A stretch of DNA of 64,000 nt, from contig NZ_JARACO010000009.1 in assembly GCF_028765575.1 (NCBI RefSeq), positions 62,001 to 126,000 of the forward strand. Reading direction: 5' to 3'. The translations under genes were made by a program, and so were the position numbers. Numbering within the stretch: position 1 is the stretch's first letter; each line of letters begins with the position of its first letter. The DNA comes from Aliivibrio sp. S3MY1. GTDB lineage: Bacteria > Pseudomonadota > Gammaproteobacteria > Enterobacterales > Vibrionaceae. The notes under the pieces are model-generated. The model had not been told where the DNA came from. It saw nothing but the letters and a program-made list of their open reading frames with translations, and ran no database searches. This document shows positions 37,188 to 47,114 of the stretch, piece after piece.

Positions 37188-37375
37188 TATTAACAGAAAA
37201 CGTATTCACTCATTTAGAACACAATAAAAACTGTTCTCATTGCACTGACTTTCATCATGATCAATTAAATGAGAAAGAGTCCGTTTTCTTATGTCACATT
37301 TATTCGCAACAATTTATTGAAATTCCTTTTCTTTGTAACTCAGCTTCATTTAATGACACGAAGGTTGCTAAATGA
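37184..37375 (+). CDS. Small Cys/His-containing protein between dotM and dotL
   Basis: 63 residues with a CSHC pair followed by D-F-H-H-D, then two more cysteines (about residues 37 and 51), so a small zinc-binding fold is possible. The ATGA overlap with dotM and the 30-base gap to dotL make a real gene likely although no family is recognised. It could bind one of the coupling complex proteins; this is inference from position only. Confidence 0.55.
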   Translation: MILTENVFTHLEHNKNCSHCTDFHHDQLNEKESVFLCHIYSQQFIEIPFLCNSASFNDTKVAK

Positions 37376-37405
37376 TTATGTTGATACTGATACGAGGAGG
37401 ATTGC

Positions 37406-40400
37406 ATGTCTGATCCAATTGCGAGTACCTTTAAGCAAAAAACCCGTTTAGCAATGAGTAATGACTTATTTGAGAATAAATCACGTCACATTGATACGAG
37501 GCCTATTTATGCTCGCATTATTGCTTTAATCCCTTGTGTTCTAGATGTGTTGTATTTTTTAGCTGCTTTAGCTGTGTTGTTTTTACCATCATATAGTTAT
37601 TTTATTTTCGTTCTATTTTTATTGTTTGGTATCTATGCCGTTAGTGTTCAATTTGATTATCTAATATCTGCACCGACTTTTTCTAAAGGTAACGGGTGGA
37701 TTCCTGAAGATGGACGAAACAAAAAACAACATAAGCTCAAAGCATTTATGTTGATTGGCTATGATTTATTGTTTGGCCGCCAGATGTGGATCCCTATTGA
37801 TAGAGAGACTCGAATGAGTCTTATTTTAGGAACTACAGGGTCAGGTAAAACTGTTACTCAAAATGCTCAATTATATCAAACGTGTTTGCATGGCCATTTT
37901 AAATACGGTGCGCCTATGCTGCTTTTTGATGGTAAAGGCTCTATAGCAGGCTTGTACGATTTTCTTTTTTATATAGTTCGTGCTGGCCGTATTCATGATC
38001 TTCGCATTCTAAACTTTCTAACTGGTGGTATAACCCAAAATTTAAAGGCCATGTTAGATGATGATTGGTCATCAAATAAGTTCCAGCCTTTTTCAGTTTT
38101 AAATAAAGAAGAAGCGAGAGGGCTTATCATGTCCTTTGGTAAAAGCTCAGAAGGTGGTAATTCAGATTTCTTTAGAGACCGTGCAAATACCATGCTTACA
38201 GGGGTTTTCTCTGTTCTTTGTTGGCGTCGTGATGAGCTTGGTGAGCCACTAGATGCGGCTGTAATTCAAAAAAATATTGAATTAAAAACCATGTTTAGGT
38301 TAGCGGCTGATAATAGTATGCCCATCGATGTTCTTAAACCTTTACGTGAATATTTAAAAACATTGAATGCCGTCGAAGATGCGCATTTTGCGATGGATGT
38401 AGATCAAGGCTTTGAGATTAATGCTAAGGCAGAAGAACAACATACCTATAACCGTTCAATGCTCGCAAAAACAATCAATGAAATGGTTGAATCGTTAGGA
38501 CATATATTTTGTTCTACAGGAAGTGATATTAATTTACGTAATGCAATAGCACATGGTCAAATTGTAATTGTGTTACTCCCTTCAATTGAAAAAGAACCCG
38601 ATGCAATGGCCGAGTTAGGGCGCATGGTTGTGGGGGCATTACGTCCAGCCTGTGCTCCATTATTAGGGTTTAAGGTCCAAGGAACCAAGCTGGAAGTGGT
38701 GGATTCTTTACCTTCAAATAGAATTATCCCTGTTCGGATCTCTTTTGATGAGGTTCTTAACTATTACACTCGTGGTATGAGTCAGTTTTTATCATTACTT
38801 CGCTCATCTAATGTGGCTATCTCAATGCTTGGGCAATCGCTTAAAGGTATTTATGATGCAGGGGAATCGGAAGGTCGTCAGTCACTTGCTAACTTAAACA
38901 ACAAGTTCTTATTTTCTACTCAAGATGTATACGAAACAATGGAATTGATTTCTAAATCTGTTGGTTCTGTTGTTTCTACTCAATTAGGTGAATTACAAGC
39001 GAATAATACTTTTGGTTGGAGAAATGCAGACCGTTTGCAATTATCGAAAGAAGAGTTGATAGATGCTCGTGATATGGCTGCGGCTGACCCAATGGAAGGT
39101 ATCTATCTTTATCGTGGTAGCGTTACTCCATTTAAATCAGCAACATTTTTTCCTGATGATAAAAGAGATGGCACATTAGATTATTTTAAATTAAATATCT
39201 TCGCAGAACTGTTAACACCACCTGATGACGACGTTGAGCGTGTTAAATCAATGCTGAATATGAATAATCAAGTTAAAGCGAATACCCTTAATAAGATTGA
39301 TGAAACAGAATCATCTAATGCAGTTATTAAGGCATTTACTGACACTTTAAATTCTAATTTAGCTGCCGCAAAAGATATTGGAAGTCAGTATCGTCATTTG
39401 CTTCATATCATGACTTACACACTCGTTGATGAGCTGCTATTAGATCAAGAAGATACTTTTGATAGTGCAATAAGTGCTTTAGAAAATACGTCTGAATTGA
39501 AGCATAGAACGGGGAATGTTGATGTAGATGTTCGTCATGTAATAACAAGCAATAACGATGAAGTGATTGTTAGTGAGCCAACGGAAGATGATTTTTCTGA
39601 GTTCTCTGAGTTTTCCGCACCAGAGCAAGCCAATGATACAGAGAGCGCTCAAAGTGATGAATCTTTGCCTTCGCATGGTCATAGCACTAATACCCCAGAG
39701 AAGGCAATAGAAGATACAACCAAAGACACTCAAGAAGACGACTTAACACCTGAAGCTATTATGAAAAGAAACGCTTCATCGCTAGGGCTTTCAATTGAAA
39801 GTGTTAGTGATTTCCCTCTTATTAATGATGATGAAAATGAAACAGCAAGTGACGGTGTCACGTTTAATACTGAGGTTAACGGTGAATTTGATTTCGGAGA
39901 CGATGAACGACCAGAAATTGATGATGATTATTTAGCGTATTTTTCAGAAAAACAGGAATCTACACCGACACCAAGTAATGATGAAGAGACTGAAGAGTTG
40001 TCATTATCTCATTTATTACTTTCAGGTGACGCCCTTGAATCTCATTTAAATAATCAAAATGAGTCTTTGCCATTTGGTCGAACGCTTGAAGATAGTGATT
40101 CAGAAGCTAACAACACAAATGATGAAAGTGACCAAACAGATGAAGCTCAAGAGAGTAATGAATCGAATGTTTCTGATTCTAGTGGGCAACAAAGCGAGTT
40201 AGCGATTAGCAAAACAGTGACCAAATTATTTAATGATGGTGAACAAATAACAGGCTTGAATTTCGAAGAGATTAAAGAAGCATATATAGCGCCATCTAAT
40301 TACATAGAAAAGCCAGTACTGGATTCGTTAAGTGAAGATGACGCAAAGCATTATGTAGAAACGGTACATTCAACAATAACCAAAACAGAAAGCTCAATGG

Positions 40401-40441
40401 CAGATGATCTATTGAACGATATGTTTGGTGACATGAATTAG
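37406..40441 (+). CDS. dotL: DotL/IcmO/TrbC type IV coupling ATPase with long acidic tail
   Basis: 1011 residues. Two membrane segments at about 38-58 and 62-82, then Walker A GTTGSGKT at about 142-149 and DGKGS close to Walker B-like positions. Later blocks are ISFDEVLNYYTRGM and SNVAISMLGQSLKG. This is the VirD4-type receptor that hands DNA-protein substrates to the T4BSS. The ATPase core ends near 640. From there to the end the protein is very acidic (Asp, Glu, Ser, Asn) and looks disordered except for short hydrophobic patches. Legionella DotL is about 780 residues and uses its C-terminal tail to bind adaptors. The tail here is longer and may dock DotN, IcmW-like or unknown adaptors. AGGAGG precedes the ATG. 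Confidence 0.92.
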   Translation: MSDPIASTFKQKTRLAMSNDLFENKSRHIDTRPIYARIIALIPCVLDVLYFLAALAVLFLPSYSYFIFVLFLLFGIYAVSVQFDYLISAPTFSKGNGWIPEDGRNKKQHKLKAFMLIGYDLLFGRQMWIPIDRETRMSLILGTTGSGKTVTQNAQLYQTCLHGHFKYGAPMLLFDGKGSIAGLYDFLFYIVRAGRIHDLRILNFLTGGITQNLKAMLDDDWSSNKFQPFSVLNKEEARGLIMSFGKSSEGGNSDFFRDRANTMLTGVFSVLCWRRDELGEPLDAAVIQKNIELKTMFRLAADNSMPIDVLKPLREYLKTLNAVEDAHFAMDVDQGFEINAKAEEQHTYNRSMLAKTINEMVESLGHIFCSTGSDINLRNAIAHGQIVIVLLPSIEKEPDAMAELGRMVVGALRPACAPLLGFKVQGTKLEVVDSLPSNRIIPVRISFDEVLNYYTRGMSQFLSLLRSSNVAISMLGQSLKGIYDAGESEGRQSLANLNNKFLFSTQDVYETMELISKSVGSVVSTQLGELQANNTFGWRNADRLQLSKEELIDARDMAAADPMEGIYLYRGSVTPFKSATFFPDDKRDGTLDYFKLNIFAELLTPPDDDVERVKSMLNMNNQVKANTLNKIDETESSNAVIKAFTDTLNSNLAAAKDIGSQYRHLLHIMTYTLVDELLLDQEDTFDSAISALENTSELKHRTGNVDVDVRHVITSNNDEVIVSEPTEDDFSEFSEFSAPEQANDTESAQSDESLPSHGHSTNTPEKAIEDTTKDTQEDDLTPEAIMKRNASSLGLSIESVSDFPLINDDENETASDGVTFNTEVNGEFDFGDDERPEIDDDYLAYFSEKQESTPTPSNDEETEELSLSHLLLSGDALESHLNNQNESLPFGRTLEDSDSEANNTNDESDQTDEAQESNESNVSDSSGQQSELAISKTVTKLFNDGEQITGLNFEEIKEAYIAPSNYIEKPVLDSLSEDDAKHYVETVHSTITKTESSMADDLLNDMFGDMN

Positions 40442-40453
40442 GACGGAAGAGAT

Positions 40454-40969
40454 ATGGATATCCCTATAGATAACACCATTACTTCAATGGATTTGGCTTT
40501 TTATGAATACAAGGCCAATAAGGGTGAAAAGCTAGCTACCTGTGTAATTAAAGCTGCGAGACACTATAAAATCCACCCTGATTATATTTATACCATTGCA
40601 AAGCAAGAAGCTGGAACTACAGGGGAATACCGTAGAAATAAAAGTGATGGTACGCATGATATGGGGCAGATGCAGATTAACTATGAAACATGGGCTGAGG
40701 AGTTTTTACGTTTAGGATTTAAGGTTGATTGGTCAAGAGTACTTTATGACTTATGCGATAACGTATTTGTTGGAACGAAAATAATAGAATTACGTCAAGG
40801 TACTGCGAAAAATGCATTAACAGCAATGGCGAATTATCACTGGTTTGTGAATGCAAAGAATAAAGCGCCTCACTTTGTTTATAGAAAGCACATCACCAAA
40901 AAATACAAACGACTTCAAAAAGAAAAAGAACGTTTTAATGAATCTAATCAACTTGTAATGAATCGGTGA
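40454..40969 (+). CDS. pilT: PilT-type lytic transglycosylase
   Basis: 171 residues with the lysozyme-like lytic transglycosylase pattern: catalytic Glu in AKQEAGT (residue 52), GQMQIN at 71-76 and ANYHW near the end. Conjugation systems use such enzymes to open peptidoglycan. R64 PilT is the thin-pilus version, and this one lies after dotL instead of in the pil operon. No signal peptide is seen, although the substrate is periplasmic. Either export uses another route or the true start differs. GGA lies 8 bases before the ATG. Confidence 0.82.
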   Translation: MDIPIDNTITSMDLAFYEYKANKGEKLATCVIKAARHYKIHPDYIYTIAKQEAGTTGEYRRNKSDGTHDMGQMQINYETWAEEFLRLGFKVDWSRVLYDLCDNVFVGTKIIELRQGTAKNALTAMANYHWFVNAKNKAPHFVYRKHITKKYKRLQKEKERFNESNQLVMNR

Positions 40970-40973
40970 ATTT

Positions 40974-43445
40974 ATGTTGATCGTTGCTGAAAAATATCGC
41001 ATGGCTCATGTATTAGCGAAGGTTTTAAAATTCGAGAAGTTCTCATGGCCATTCTTTTATAATGAGGCAGGGGATGTCATTGCATATTCTCAAGGTCATT
41101 TATTTCAACCAAAGCATTTAAAAGATGAACTGTATACTTGGTCGGACCCGAAACCATTTGAATCGTTGCCTACAGAGCTGTTTATGCTACCAACGGTTGA
41201 TTACACTATTCGTGTTCGTAAAAGATCGTTATCTACAGGTTATTTGCGTGAGCGTGTGCCTATGCTCATGCAAGAGCATGATGTTATTGTAAACGCATGC
41301 GACCCAGATAAAGAAGGCGAACGTATTTTTTATGATCTGTTTAATTCTGCTCAAACCAGTGCTGTAGTTTTACGTTTAGATTTGAGTAAAGGTATTACTC
41401 AGTCATTGATCCACGCTGCGTATGACAATTTGTTTGATGCAAGAAAAACGAAGGCTAAGCATTATTCAGCACAAGCTCGGTTATGTGGCGATTTAGGTTA
41501 TGCATTATTAACATCGGTTATGACGTTCTATGGTAGAAAAGGGTGCTTACATCCTTTGCTTGCTGGCTATACAGATAAACAAAAAAGTGTTGTGTCTGTC
41601 GGTAGAGTACTTATTCCTGTATTACAACTGATTGATGATCAGTGTTGTCTTGTTGAAAATGTTAAGTTAAAGCAAGTTCATTGCCCTTACGTCGAAGGAA
41701 GAACGGAATCAGGGGCTAAGGTTACTTTTTACTATGATTGGCAGCGACTTGGTTTACCAGCATCGGCTTTATCTGATCCACGTCTAGCTCAAAAATATAT
41801 TCAACAAAAATCACTCAATGATGAATTTGTTATTGAATCAGTTATCAATGAAATGCATATGGTCGCAGCCCCAGATATGTATGATACGGCTTCAATGCAA
41901 GCTGATATGAAAGAATTATCGCCAACTGAAACACTTGATGTTTTACAATCACTGTATGAAAAGGGATTGATTACTTATCCAAGAACAGATGAGACGGCAT
42001 TACCTGACGATGATATGACTTCTGATAAATTAAGCGCTTTATTTGCCAGTATGGACAATAACCTTAATTCTGTGTCAGACCGAACCTCTAAATCATCAAG
42101 AGGTTTTTTAGAAAAACATGAGTCGTTAATTGAAAATGCATTACCAGATAATAGTAATAATCAAAGCAATGATATTTCAGCCGCTCATACGGCATTATCA
42201 CCAACCTCGGCACAAGCGAATTTATCAAATTTAACTGATACTGAAATCGCTGTTTATTCCAAAATATGCGAACGCTTCACCTCGGCACTTGAGGGGGAGA
42301 AGTCTGTTTGTATAACAACGGTCACTGGAAAATTTGCCAATGATAAGAATGGAATGCTGGGGGAGCAAGACGCCCCTTTCTCATTTGAAAAATCTACATA
42401 CACTTCAAATCTAGAGAAAAGTAAAAGCAAATACATAGCGCTAAATGAAGGCGATATTATCTTATTGGATAAAATCAATGTCAGAGCTGAGGCGCTAGAT
42501 ATCCCTCAATATTATGCAGAAAATGAGATCCCATTAGTCATGCTTAAGGTTGGGGATCAAGTTTCAGATCCAGTAGTTGCCAAATTACTGCATGAAACAA
42601 AAGGGCTTGGTTCTGCTTCAACACGAGATAAAATTGTAGCGTCTTTACTTAAGCGTGATTATGTTGAAATTTCAATTATTGATGAACGTCGTTGCATTAT
42701 TATTACAGGTAAAGGAAAAGCCATTTTAAGTACGTTACCGAACCAATTTAAAAGCCCTGTGACAACAGCAATATGGGAACATGAGTTCTATAAGATAGAG
42801 ACGTGTAATGATCTTGAACTTGCTAAACAGATGCGTGATGGGTTTATTAGAAAAATATACACTCAACTAGAAACATACATTAAATTTTTGAATAAACGTT
42901 ACGGACGTAATGTACAGGGCGTTTCGTCTGGAAATGATACGTTGCCTTCAAAAGAATTAATTTTCAAGGTTAAACAGTTAGCTAGATTGAAGCAACTTGA
43001 GCTCCCTGTTCAAGTATTAAATAGTAATTCGCTTGCAGAGAAATGGCTACTTGCTAATGCTTCAGTTATGCACTCCAGTATGAAAGAGCAGTTGGAACAA
43101 TCAGGGTTATCAACATGTAATAATACTTTACGTGATGAGCGTCGAATTGATATCCGTAAACAGGCGATACAAGGAAAAAGCTCAAACCCTCCAACACAAG
43201 CCCAGATGCTCAAAGCGATAAAATTATCAAAACAATCAGGGATACGAATGCCCGAAAAAGCCAAGAAAACGGCCAGTGAGTGTCATGTATTCATCGATGA
43301 GTGTAAAAAGAAGCTAACCCCTTCAGATGAGCAAATCAATACGCTTAAACGCCTTGCGGCTAAGCATCGCTATCCAGTATCAAAATTAATCTATAAATCG
43401 CGCAAGCAAACCATGAATTTAATCAACAAACTTAGAACTAAATAG
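40974..43445 (+). CDS. Type IA DNA topoisomerase (topoisomerase III/TraE-like)
   Basis: 823 residues. TOPRIM blocks VAEKYRMA near the start, SQGHLF at about 39-44 and DPDKEGER at 110-117 are intact, and the catalytic Tyr is residue 335 in GLITYPRTDE. GLGSASTRDKIV provides the last conserved core block. About 180 extra C-terminal residues without zinc fingers follow. Plasmid-borne topoisomerase III (RP4 TraE type) is thought to untangle DNA during transfer or replication. It starts 4 bases after pilT and is followed 8 bases later by a helicase gene, so the DNA processing genes form one unit. Confidence 0.92.
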   Translation: MLIVAEKYRMAHVLAKVLKFEKFSWPFFYNEAGDVIAYSQGHLFQPKHLKDELYTWSDPKPFESLPTELFMLPTVDYTIRVRKRSLSTGYLRERVPMLMQEHDVIVNACDPDKEGERIFYDLFNSAQTSAVVLRLDLSKGITQSLIHAAYDNLFDARKTKAKHYSAQARLCGDLGYALLTSVMTFYGRKGCLHPLLAGYTDKQKSVVSVGRVLIPVLQLIDDQCCLVENVKLKQVHCPYVEGRTESGAKVTFYYDWQRLGLPASALSDPRLAQKYIQQKSLNDEFVIESVINEMHMVAAPDMYDTASMQADMKELSPTETLDVLQSLYEKGLITYPRTDETALPDDDMTSDKLSALFASMDNNLNSVSDRTSKSSRGFLEKHESLIENALPDNSNNQSNDISAAHTALSPTSAQANLSNLTDTEIAVYSKICERFTSALEGEKSVCITTVTGKFANDKNGMLGEQDAPFSFEKSTYTSNLEKSKSKYIALNEGDIILLDKINVRAEALDIPQYYAENEIPLVMLKVGDQVSDPVVAKLLHETKGLGSASTRDKIVASLLKRDYVEISIIDERRCIIITGKGKAILSTLPNQFKSPVTTAIWEHEFYKIETCNDLELAKQMRDGFIRKIYTQLETYIKFLNKRYGRNVQGVSSGNDTLPSKELIFKVKQLARLKQLELPVQVLNSNSLAEKWLLANASVMHSSMKEQLEQSGLSTCNNTLRDERRIDIRKQAIQGKSSNPPTQAQMLKAIKLSKQSGIRMPEKAKKTASECHVFIDECKKKLTPSDEQINTLKRLAAKHRYPVSKLIYKSRKQTMNLINKLRTK

Positions 43446-43453
43446 GTGACAGA

Positions 43454-45736
43454 GTGGACGTTAATCAATTGCTCGATGGAATGACCGAACGACAACAACA
43501 AGGTATTTTACATAGTGGAAGTCCAACGGTCATCACTGCTGGAGCTGGAGCTGGTAAAACGTCCGTATTAACTAAACGCATCGTTAAAGCAATTTATAAT
43601 TCGGGAGATCCTGAATCAGTCGTTGCTATTACATTTACAAGTGATGCCGCCAGTGAAATGAGAGAAAGAGTTAATAAACTAATAGGACCAGAGCTGGGCA
43701 GTAGAGCAATTATTTCGACTTTTCATAGTTTTGCTATGAATCGCATATTACGACCTAATTGGGGTCATCCATATTTACGCTCTCTTGGTTGCGTGGGTAA
43801 AACGCTTGCTATTGAGTTTTCAAATCTATCACTCGATCACATACGTAAAAACGCCATGATGACGGGGTTATCTCAATCTCAAAGAAAGCATTTAGAGTGT
43901 TTTTTTGAAAAACCAAATGATGAGTTTTCTAGCTGGTTAAGCTTAACTCGATCTTATGGTTTTACCCCTATGACTTATTTTCAAGAGTTAGCGACACAAC
44001 CTAACTTCCCGTACTCGTCAATTGAAGAGCTTAATAACGAGAATGAAAAATTAGTTTTATCTGATGTTGATTCTAGTATGTATTCGAATATCTATTTCTT
44101 AAAAACATGGATTTATTACGACAGTACATTGCGAGAGCGTGAGTCTATTGATTTTGACCAAGTGCTGGTTTTTTCAATGCTTCTACTTGAAAAAGAAAGG
44201 GACGTGAGAATTAAGCTTAAGCAGCGATATAAGATTTTTGAAGTTGATGAGTTTCAAGATACGAATGTTTGCCAGTATCGGTTTTTATTGGCATTGGTTG
44301 GTGATGGTAAAAACTTATCTATGTTCGGTGATATTAAACAAGCCATTTATTCATTTCGTGGAAGTAATTGCTACCTTATGGCCAACATTAATAAACAATT
44401 TAAAGATCTGGTTATTACTAACTTGCCTGATAATTTTAGGTCTACTCATAAGGTGGTGGCCGCAGGTAATGCGATTGCTAAAAGCATGAAAATTCAATTA
44501 GTCAGTGAGGATATGATAGGGCATAAAGAGTCTGAAGTTATGCCCTTAGTCTCTCGTTATGACAATGAAGACCAAGAAGCGAACAGTATAGTAAATAAAA
44601 TTATAGCCTTGAAAAGTAGTGGGGTGGCTCCACAAGATATAGGCATTTTATACCGCTTTAACAAACTTGGCCAAAATATGGAAAACTACCTTATTTCGCG
44701 TGGTGTATCTTATCGACGTATAGGTAATGACAAAGGGCTGTATGAAGAACCAGATATACGAGATATCGTTATTTATATGCACTTAATTTTTAATCCATAT
44801 TCAATTAAGGCTGTGCGTTGTTTCTTTGCCTCTTTTGTTGAATTTGGTATCACAACAGGGATTTTGAATTCTGCGCTTAAGTCATTTCGAAGTGGTGGCC
44901 ATAAAGAAGTAAATAATCATCAATTACTGTCTTATATTCTTGAACAAAACTTATGTAAACCCTCGACAAAAAATCACTTATCTCAAGTATTAAAAATGAT
45001 CATGCATTGTTCTGGCCGCACATCTCGCATTTCAACGTTTGATAGTTATTGTCGTGATATGAATGAGCAATATGCCAATATGCCAGAGGAACATTGCAAA
45101 GAGATTGAGAATCGCTTGATGGAACCATTCTGGGGTGCTGTACGCGATTTTGTCAAAGAGCTTTGTACTATCTATGCTGAGCGCTATAAATATATGTTTT
45201 ATTCGCCTGAAGACCGCAAGAGGCGTCTTAATACATCTAAAGACTTAGCGGTTAAACACTTCAATTTAATATTCAATGCTTGTTATGAAGAGTCGTTATC
45301 AGATGCGAATCTTATTAAGTACATCTGTACTCGACCACTACTAGATAAAGTAAACAAGAAAGATGATGAAGAGAATACGACAGACATTGAGTTGATGACT
45401 ATTCACGCAAGCAAAGGATTAGAAAAAGAAGCCATATTTGTGATCGGTTGCTCTGAAGAAAGTTGGTGGAAAGAGCCAGAAGTAAAGAGCGGTACTGATA
45501 AATATGAGGAAGAATTAAGACTTTTTTATGTTGCATTAACAAGAGCGATAGAACACCTTAATTTTACTTACTCTACAACACGAGTTTTTAGAAATAACGT
45601 AGAACAATGTGATCCTTTACGATTTTTATATCTGCTGAAGGATACGGTTACTTACCGTGCTGTTTCTCACGGTGAAGAAACCTTGTTCTCTAATATGGAT
45701 ACATTAAGTATTAACAAGGATATTAATCATGACTAG
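43454..45736 (+). CDS. UvrD/Rep-family superfamily 1 DNA helicase
   Basis: 760 residues from a GTG start with AGGTGA upstream. Motif I AGAGAGKT at 29-36, motif Ia ITFTSDAASEMRERV, motif II FEVDEFQDTN near 255, GDIKQAIYSFRG (motif III), a late EELRLFYVALTRA (motif VI) and MTIHASKGLEKEA (motif V). It is a 3'-5' SF1A helicase. On plasmids such enzymes may support replication or establishment. It is too short for a relaxase fusion. It is coupled with the next small gene (8-base overlap). Not the conjugative relaxase, since no relaxase domain is present. Confidence 0.92.
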   Translation: MDVNQLLDGMTERQQQGILHSGSPTVITAGAGAGKTSVLTKRIVKAIYNSGDPESVVAITFTSDAASEMRERVNKLIGPELGSRAIISTFHSFAMNRILRPNWGHPYLRSLGCVGKTLAIEFSNLSLDHIRKNAMMTGLSQSQRKHLECFFEKPNDEFSSWLSLTRSYGFTPMTYFQELATQPNFPYSSIEELNNENEKLVLSDVDSSMYSNIYFLKTWIYYDSTLRERESIDFDQVLVFSMLLLEKERDVRIKLKQRYKIFEVDEFQDTNVCQYRFLLALVGDGKNLSMFGDIKQAIYSFRGSNCYLMANINKQFKDLVITNLPDNFRSTHKVVAAGNAIAKSMKIQLVSEDMIGHKESEVMPLVSRYDNEDQEANSIVNKIIALKSSGVAPQDIGILYRFNKLGQNMENYLISRGVSYRRIGNDKGLYEEPDIRDIVIYMHLIFNPYSIKAVRCFFASFVEFGITTGILNSALKSFRSGGHKEVNNHQLLSYILEQNLCKPSTKNHLSQVLKMIMHCSGRTSRISTFDSYCRDMNEQYANMPEEHCKEIENRLMEPFWGAVRDFVKELCTIYAERYKYMFYSPEDRKRRLNTSKDLAVKHFNLIFNACYEESLSDANLIKYICTRPLLDKVNKKDDEENTTDIELMTIHASKGLEKEAIFVIGCSEESWWKEPEVKSGTDKYEEELRLFYVALTRAIEHLNFTYSTTRVFRNNVEQCDPLRFLYLLKDTVTYRAVSHGEETLFSNMDTLSINKDINHD

Positions 45737-45956
45737 TTTAAATCAGAACCATAATGCCCCGTTAGATTTTGAGAAAGCATTGAGTAAATCATCCAATGCA
45801 GAATCAGCACTTCTTGATGAATTTGTTATTGATAGCGATGAGCTAGATTTAGCTCATGAGTCTATTCATCATGACCTACAACAAATCATGGATGAGTCTG
45901 ATATTTGGAATGAGGTTGAGCATATTGATTCAATTTTGAATATTAGAGAGGGTTAA
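45729..45956 (+). CDS. Small acidic protein after the helicase gene
   Basis: 75 residues, strongly acidic (many Asp and Glu), with no signal peptide or membrane segment. No family recognised. Its ATG is within the end of the helicase gene and it ends 3 bases before the ArdC-like gene, so the three are co-translated. It could be a DNA-mimic type or adaptor protein, but the sequence gives no direct evidence. Confidence 0.6.
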   Translation: MTSLNQNHNAPLDFEKALSKSSNAESALLDEFVIDSDELDLAHESIHHDLQQIMDESDIWNEVEHIDSILNIREG

Positions 45957-45959
45957 ATT

Positions 45960-47039
45960 ATGGCTAAGAAGAATCAAGTCGCCACTCGTATTAATGATAT
46001 TTGGGAAGATGAATTTAATCTTCTGTTTGAATCTTTTAAAAGTGAATTAGATGGGCCAAATCTTGAAAAAGGACCAATGTGGTCGGCTGTACCTGAATTG
46101 GCATTACCTATTAACGCTCTTACTGGACGGTTTTACTCGGGAATAAATGCCTCTAACTTGGAACGTCATTTAGTTAATAACTTACATGAGTCAGGGGATT
46201 GGGATAATCGCTTTATTGGTTTTAATCAAGCGAAAAATATTGGTCTTAAGATGCGTAAAGGCTCTAAGGGCAGCAAGGTCTTATTGTATAAAACGCATAA
46301 AGAAGTAAAAGATAAAGACGGCACTAAGACGATGGAGAAGCTTGAAAAGCCTTACAGGAGTTATCAGACTGTCTTTCATATGAGCTGTTTTACAAATGCG
46401 CCACCTATGCCAACACTGGAAGAGCTCAATATTACTAAAAAACCATTTGAAAAAGACCAAGCAATTGAAGAGTTCATTCGCGGTAGTGCGGAAAAAATGA
46501 ATGTAGATATTATCTTTAGTCATTGTGATTCAGCTCATTACTCACCTAAAGATCATGCTATTCAAATGCCGCACCCTAATTTATTTCGTTCTAAGTCTTC
46601 ATTTTATGGTGTTTCTTTTCATGAAATTGGCCACGCTACAGCCCATGAAAGTTGTATGAATCGTGATGTGAAAGCTCAAAAAGGAGAAACAAAAAAACAA
46701 GCTTATGCTCGTGAGGAGCTGGTCGCAGAATTTACATCTTATATGTTAGGTAAAAAGCTATTCAGAAACATTGAAAGTAAACTTAATGCTCGTTACTTAG
46801 GACACTATTTGGATGAGTGCAAAGACCCTAAACAGGATTTCGTAGACTCATTATTTCAAGCTGAACGTTGCTCTAACTTTATTGTTCAATCATCGGGAAT
46901 GAAACCTGAAATTGATGCTTACAAAACTGAATTAGAAGCACGATGTAAAGATGTGTTTTCACAGTCAATGGAGCGTTTTTTAGAAAAATCCCAAGAGATC
47001 AAAAAACAAGAATCAGAGCCGTTAACTGTGGCTTTTTAA
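45960..47039 (+). CDS. ardC: ArdC-like antirestriction protein
   Basis: 359 residues. The N-terminal domain (about 45-150) follows the ArdC/TraC-primase N-terminal pattern: NALTGRFYSGIN, then W-D-N-R-F-I-G-F-x-Q-A, GLKMRKGSKGSKVL and TVFHMSCFT. The C-terminal domain has a zinc peptidase motif HEIGH at 221-225, with downstream Glu in REELVAEF as a third ligand. ArdC binds single-stranded DNA and protects entering plasmid DNA against restriction. It ends the DNA-processing operon with a 75-base gap after it. Metallopeptidase activity is not required for known antirestriction, to my knowledge. Confidence 0.85.
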   Translation: MAKKNQVATRINDIWEDEFNLLFESFKSELDGPNLEKGPMWSAVPELALPINALTGRFYSGINASNLERHLVNNLHESGDWDNRFIGFNQAKNIGLKMRKGSKGSKVLLYKTHKEVKDKDGTKTMEKLEKPYRSYQTVFHMSCFTNAPPMPTLEELNITKKPFEKDQAIEEFIRGSAEKMNVDIIFSHCDSAHYSPKDHAIQMPHPNLFRSKSSFYGVSFHEIGHATAHESCMNRDVKAQKGETKKQAYAREELVAEFTSYMLGKKLFRNIESKLNARYLGHYLDECKDPKQDFVDSLFQAERCSNFIVQSSGMKPEIDAYKTELEARCKDVFSQSMERFLEKSQEIKKQESEPLTVAF

Positions 47040-47114
47040 GTTTTTTGAATTGATGGTTATGTTACAATACACAACGTCAGTTAAATAATATTTTTAGTTA
47101 TAAAAGAGGTTTCT

